A stretch of 64,000 nt of DNA from Diplonema papillatum (taxonomy: Eukaryota; Euglenozoa; Diplonemea; Diplonemida; Diplonemidae): the NCBI GenBank assembly GCA_030068145.1, contig JAPJBO010000216.1, positions 90,001 through 154,000 of the forward strand, in the 5' to 3' direction. The number at the start of each line of letters is the position of its first letter. The first letter of the stretch is position 1. The notes beneath the pieces are model-generated. The model worked only from the letters and a program-made list of their open reading frames with translations. It had not been told where the DNA came from and did no database searches. Below are positions 61,070 to 64,000 of the stretch, piece after piece. Position numbers and translations under genes: made by a program.

Positions 61070-61750
61070 GGAGGTGAAGGTCAGAAAATGGGGCCATCCA
61101 CTCATCGGTGCGGACTTGGCCTTCGCGGCAGGAGGCGGGACGCATCCGCACAAGAGACACCGTCCACTCACCGGTGCTGGTGCTGCCCGGGGAATGGTCT
61201 TCGGGAGTGCGCAATTGAACAGGCCATCCGCTTCTCCAAGAATAGGGGAGACGCCACCACTTATCGGTGCTGCAGACAGCTGGGACCGGCGTTCGGGGGT
61301 ACGCAATCGAACAGCGCTGCCGAGCACTTCCAGGAGGCGGATCAGGTCTTCGTCGACACGGGGACACATCCGCAGGAAGAGACAAAGCACTGAAGATGCG
61401 CGCCAAGGAGCATACCGGGCACTTGTAGAACTGGGTCTGGCCTTTGGTAGCAAAATACTCAAAAAAGCCCGTGCACTGTCGCTGCTCAGTTCGGGAAGCG
61501 GGATGCATCCGCAGCAGGAAAGATGCCGTTCACTCGCCGGTGCTGGTGTTGCCGATCACTGGGAATGGTCTTCGGGAGTGCGCATAGAACAGGCCATCCC
61601 CTTCTCCAGATATTTGCGGGAGAGACGCCACCGCTTATCGGTGCTGCCGACCGCTGGGAATGGCGTTCGGAGGCCAGGAGGCGGATCAGGTCTTCGTCGG
61701 CACGGGGACACATCCGCAGCAGGAGGAGACGAAGCGCCGAAGATGCACGC
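61070..61750. repeat. Degenerate array derived from the zinc-ribbon exon
   Basis: About seven pieces of 60-110 bp carry the exon's ggccatccactcgtcggtgc (variants ccactcaccggtgctgg, ccacttatcggtgctgc, ccgcttatcggtgctgc) and/or gcacttgtagaactgggtctgg. They are interleaved with cggggacacatccgcag and tcttcgggagtgcg. 61397-61450 is the closest relic of the zinc-binding part (GQTQFYKCPVC on the minus strand). Confidence 0.75.
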
Positions 61751-61923
61751 CTAGGAATGGGCCATCCACTCGTCGGTGCACACCGTGCACTTGTAGAACT
61801 GGGTCTGGCCTTCGTCGGCTCCTCGTGTTTGCTTCGAGTAGTAAGTGCACTTCGTGCGCGCTTTGCACTTGTGGCAGAATTCGAGGATGGTGTCCATGTT
61901 CTCGGTCGCTGAGCTAATTTTTT
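61751..61923 (-). CDS. RPA12/TFIIS-type zinc ribbon, last exon
   Basis: The frame reads MDTILEFCHKCKARTKCTYY, then SKQTRGADEGQTQFYKCTVC and a short end, stop at 61751. This is a C-terminal zinc ribbon with Cys8-x2-Cys11 and Cys37-x2-Cys40 (numbered from the inner ATG at 61897) and the acidic Asp-Glu pair of the hairpin that stimulates RNA cleavage by RNA polymerases. ADEGQTxFYxC is closest in my memory to Pol I subunit RPA12; TFIIS and RPC11 are alternatives. A CAG acceptor precedes 61923 and the frame continues upstream of the ATG (KISSATEN), so this is probably the last exon. The N-terminal exon was not found in the window. Confidence 0.7.
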
Positions 61924-62690
61924 CTGTGGGGTGGGTCGTTGTTATTGGTGCTGGTTTTGAGGGATAAGGAAACATTAGAAATCTTTTCGCGGTGGTCTCC
62001 GCTGGCCCGGTAGTTTGCGCTACCGCCAACTTCTTTTACACTCGTTCTCTTCTCTTCTCACTACTGTACGTACTCTTTCACTCTTTTTCTCACTTTGGCT
62101 AGCCAGTAGTAGTAGTAGTAGTATGTGTCGTCTGCCGAAGCAGCCGGAGACAGCAGGCGCAGGGGGCAGGTCTTGCTTTACAATTTTCTTCTTCATGGAG
62201 ACCCGCCCCCGGCAATCCCGACTGTCCAATCACTGTCGAGAAAGGTTTGTGCCCTATAGTGATGAGGTGGTTGACCAGGCCCCCACGAAGCCGTATACAC
62301 AACACGGCTACAACACGAGGATGCAGCCCTGCTTAGGTGTGCACTCAGCCATCACAGGGCCTCAGATCTCGCTACTTGACCTGACACAGCTGCCACCCAG
62401 AAGGCCGCAGCAGTAACCTTCGAAATAAAGGCACGCGCGGCTGAGTGTATGTAGGCGATCCATACAACAGCTGCATCAGACGCAGCTTGATCCGAGAGCT
62501 CGCTAGGGGAGGTGACGCTGCTCACCTGCCAGTCTCACAACTGACTGCTGCCCACTTTTTGGGCTAGCCAATATAATACTCTCCTCCTCGCCCGTCTCGC
62601 TGCTCCGTACTCGCTGCTCTCGTCCTTGCTGCTGCGTGATGTCAGATTGATGGTGCGTAACAAACGTAGAAAGGTCATGCAGAGATTCTT
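61924..62690. other. Upstream region of the zinc-ribbon exon
   Basis: Intron or 5' region by inference. A short agtagtagt run at 62104. No N-terminal zinc ribbon (CxxCGxxL) seen. Confidence 0.4.
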
Positions 62691-62694
62691 GTGT

Positions 62695-62890
62695 GTATGC
62701 CACGAACTTTTTCGTGACGCCTCAGGACACTGGACTTGAAGATAAAAATGGGCAAGGGTGGGTGGGCAAGCGAGGGGTAAAATTACGGTGTTCTTCTCGG
62801 GAGCGACTGGGTAATAACCTTTGTACAAGTGTTAGTTCTCGTCGGAATAGTATTAATCTTCTAATATCTTCAATCTTATACGACAAAAAA
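62695..62890. repeat. Dispersed repeat family D-like piece and 18.0-kb unit
   Basis: cgcctcaggacactggactt matches 17733 and (diverged) 22370. acaagtgttagttctcgtcg with gaatagtatt matches 18026 onward. It ends in an A-run of about 25. Confidence 0.75.
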
Positions 62891-62909
62891 AAAAAAAAAA
62901 AAAAAAAAA

Positions 62910-63595
62910 CTCCTGCGACCGACACCACCGAACACATTCGCAATGAATGTGGCCCTGGGCCCCCCACGTGCATACATGTTGAGCATTGAGTTCTTTAAGG
63001 TGCAAGTGCCATCAAGGCAGGCGAACACATACATGTTGAGCAGGGGTTGCCATGTAGCCCGGATCGGCCTGAGTCAACCCTGTTACTTTGATGGGACTCT
63101 GTGGGGTGAGTGGGCGGGGCTGGGACGGAAAAGCAGGAAACACGCATCGCAAACACCGGCATGCCGATGAGTACCACAATGCACCCTTTGATCTTTCGCA
63201 ATTGGCAGGCGCTTCGCGACGAGGAGCGAGGCGGGCAGCTTGGTCTGGGTGCTTCTACTCTCTAGACGGTGACCCGCAGCCCCCCTGTGGGACACGGTCA
63301 AGCACTTTGCAAAGTTGAGAGCGACCATGAAAAGCGACTTGGGCTCGTCTGCAGCAAGGTCTCCTCAACCAGGGTTGTCAACCCATGAGGACGTCGTCCG
63401 TTCGATGCCCCGTGCGGAAGCCGTGCGACTGCAGGATCCACCCTTCCTGTCACTCGAGGTGCTTCTTGGATTTCGCCTTGTCCCACTTTCTTGGATGCGA
63501 GAGCGGCGGCCTTCACCGCATCTTGCGCCGCGGAAGTGTGCAGGAAGAGGCCAGTATGGAGGGCTCGAGGCAACCCGGCGAGCGTACGGTAGGGA
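62910..63595. other. Gap without a recognised gene
   Basis: Contains cggcatgccgatgagtacca (also at 27323). No gene recognised. Confidence 0.4.
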
Positions 63596-63599
63596 TTTC

Positions 63600-63842
63600 C
63601 CGCAAAGCAGGTGCTCATACAAAATACTCGAGGGGGCTGCCTTGTGCTGACTTCGAAGGAGGCAAGAGGGGGAGAAACAATACAACTACAACGTGGGTCT
63701 TTTTTGTTGAACGCTTACGCCCGCCACTAAACCCAGATTTACCTGTGTTTCGTGTGGGCTACAGCACATTTACCTCCTTTGATCTATCGCAAGTGGCAGT
63801 CTCCTCAAGCATTTCCTACAAAGCAGGTGCTTATACAAAAAA
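63600..63842 (+). repeat. Dispersed repeat family A, copy 4 (full length)
   Basis: Runs from caaaatactcgagggggctg through gttgaacgcttacgcccgcc to aaagcaggtgcttatacaaa plus A-run. A separate family end (cgcaaagcaggtgctcatac) directly precedes it, so two units are nested or in tandem. Confidence 0.8.
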
Positions 63843-64000
63843 AGAAGGAAGAGTCAATTCCAATGACACTGCGTGACAGGGATTGGCATGTATTGTTAGC
63901 GTCTAGTCAACCTCTACCACCTCGGAACCTTCTGCAGAAGCGTACGTAAGCACAAAGGTTTTCCCATCGCAGATGAGCGGTCCACGTAAGCTCATCCTTC

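Noticed and set aside
62104-62125. Coding triplet expansion (AGT)n
   Set aside because: A run of about six units in a region without a gene.

Overview
The window reads as nuclear DNA of a repeat-rich, unicellular eukaryote. Three genes are interrupted by GT-AG introns with matching phases, coding islands are GC-rich and sparse, and the rest is packed with microsatellites, minisatellites, foldback repeats and dead retroelements. There are no bacterial operons, no CRISPR array, and I recognised no tRNA. The mix (divergent myosin, N-myristoylated ankyrin protein, membrane cyclase-like protein, solute-binding-protein ectodomain) would suit an alga of the chromerid/alveolate kind, such as Chromera velia. 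That is an inference I cannot test here.

Layout. 1-5.4 kb: a minus-strand gene for a secreted/transmembrane family-1 solute-binding protein, two exons with phase-2 splicing. Its 3.9-kb intron holds a LINE reverse-transcriptase relic and a tyrosine-recombinase retroelement (YR then RT-RNase H). A frameshifted copy of its first exon lies at 5.4-5.8 kb. 6-28 kb: mostly repeats, with a LINE C-terminal ORF (RNase H) at 8.5-10.2 kb and a decayed second copy at 14.5 kb, a 272-bp TG tract, a fragment like the 3' end of 28S rRNA, a Gln/Pro-rich ORF, an EF-hand relic and several foldback/MITE-like families. 29.3-35.1 kb: a three-exon ankyrin-repeat gene (minus) whose second intron carries an RT relic and a 2.66-kb array of about 240 copies of an 11-mer. 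35.6-39.3 kb: tandem and inverted repeats. 39.3-49.4 kb: a four-exon, 1183-codon myosin-like gene (minus) with eroded nucleotide-binding motifs. Every intron and both flanks carry partial copies of the nearest exon. 50.8-53.2 kb: a DUF1295/steroid-reductase-like membrane enzyme (minus) surrounded by partial copies of itself. 54.4-54.9 kb: a tyrosine-recombinase-like fragment beside an inverted repeat. 55.4-57.3 kb: a membrane protein with a class III cyclase homology domain (minus). 61.07-61.92 kb: an RPA12/TFIIS-type zinc-ribbon exon (minus) whose end has been amplified into a degenerate array. The remainder is dispersed repeats.

Two patterns stand out. Genes are repeatedly accompanied by partial copies of their own exons: the binding protein, myosin, DUF1295 enzyme and zinc ribbon all show this. 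Also, a shared segment of about 65 bp lies upstream of the ankyrin, myosin and cyclase genes, always in the same orientation relative to the gene. No metabolic link between the genes is evident. The exon joins were made by eye from splice sites and reading phase and need transcript support.
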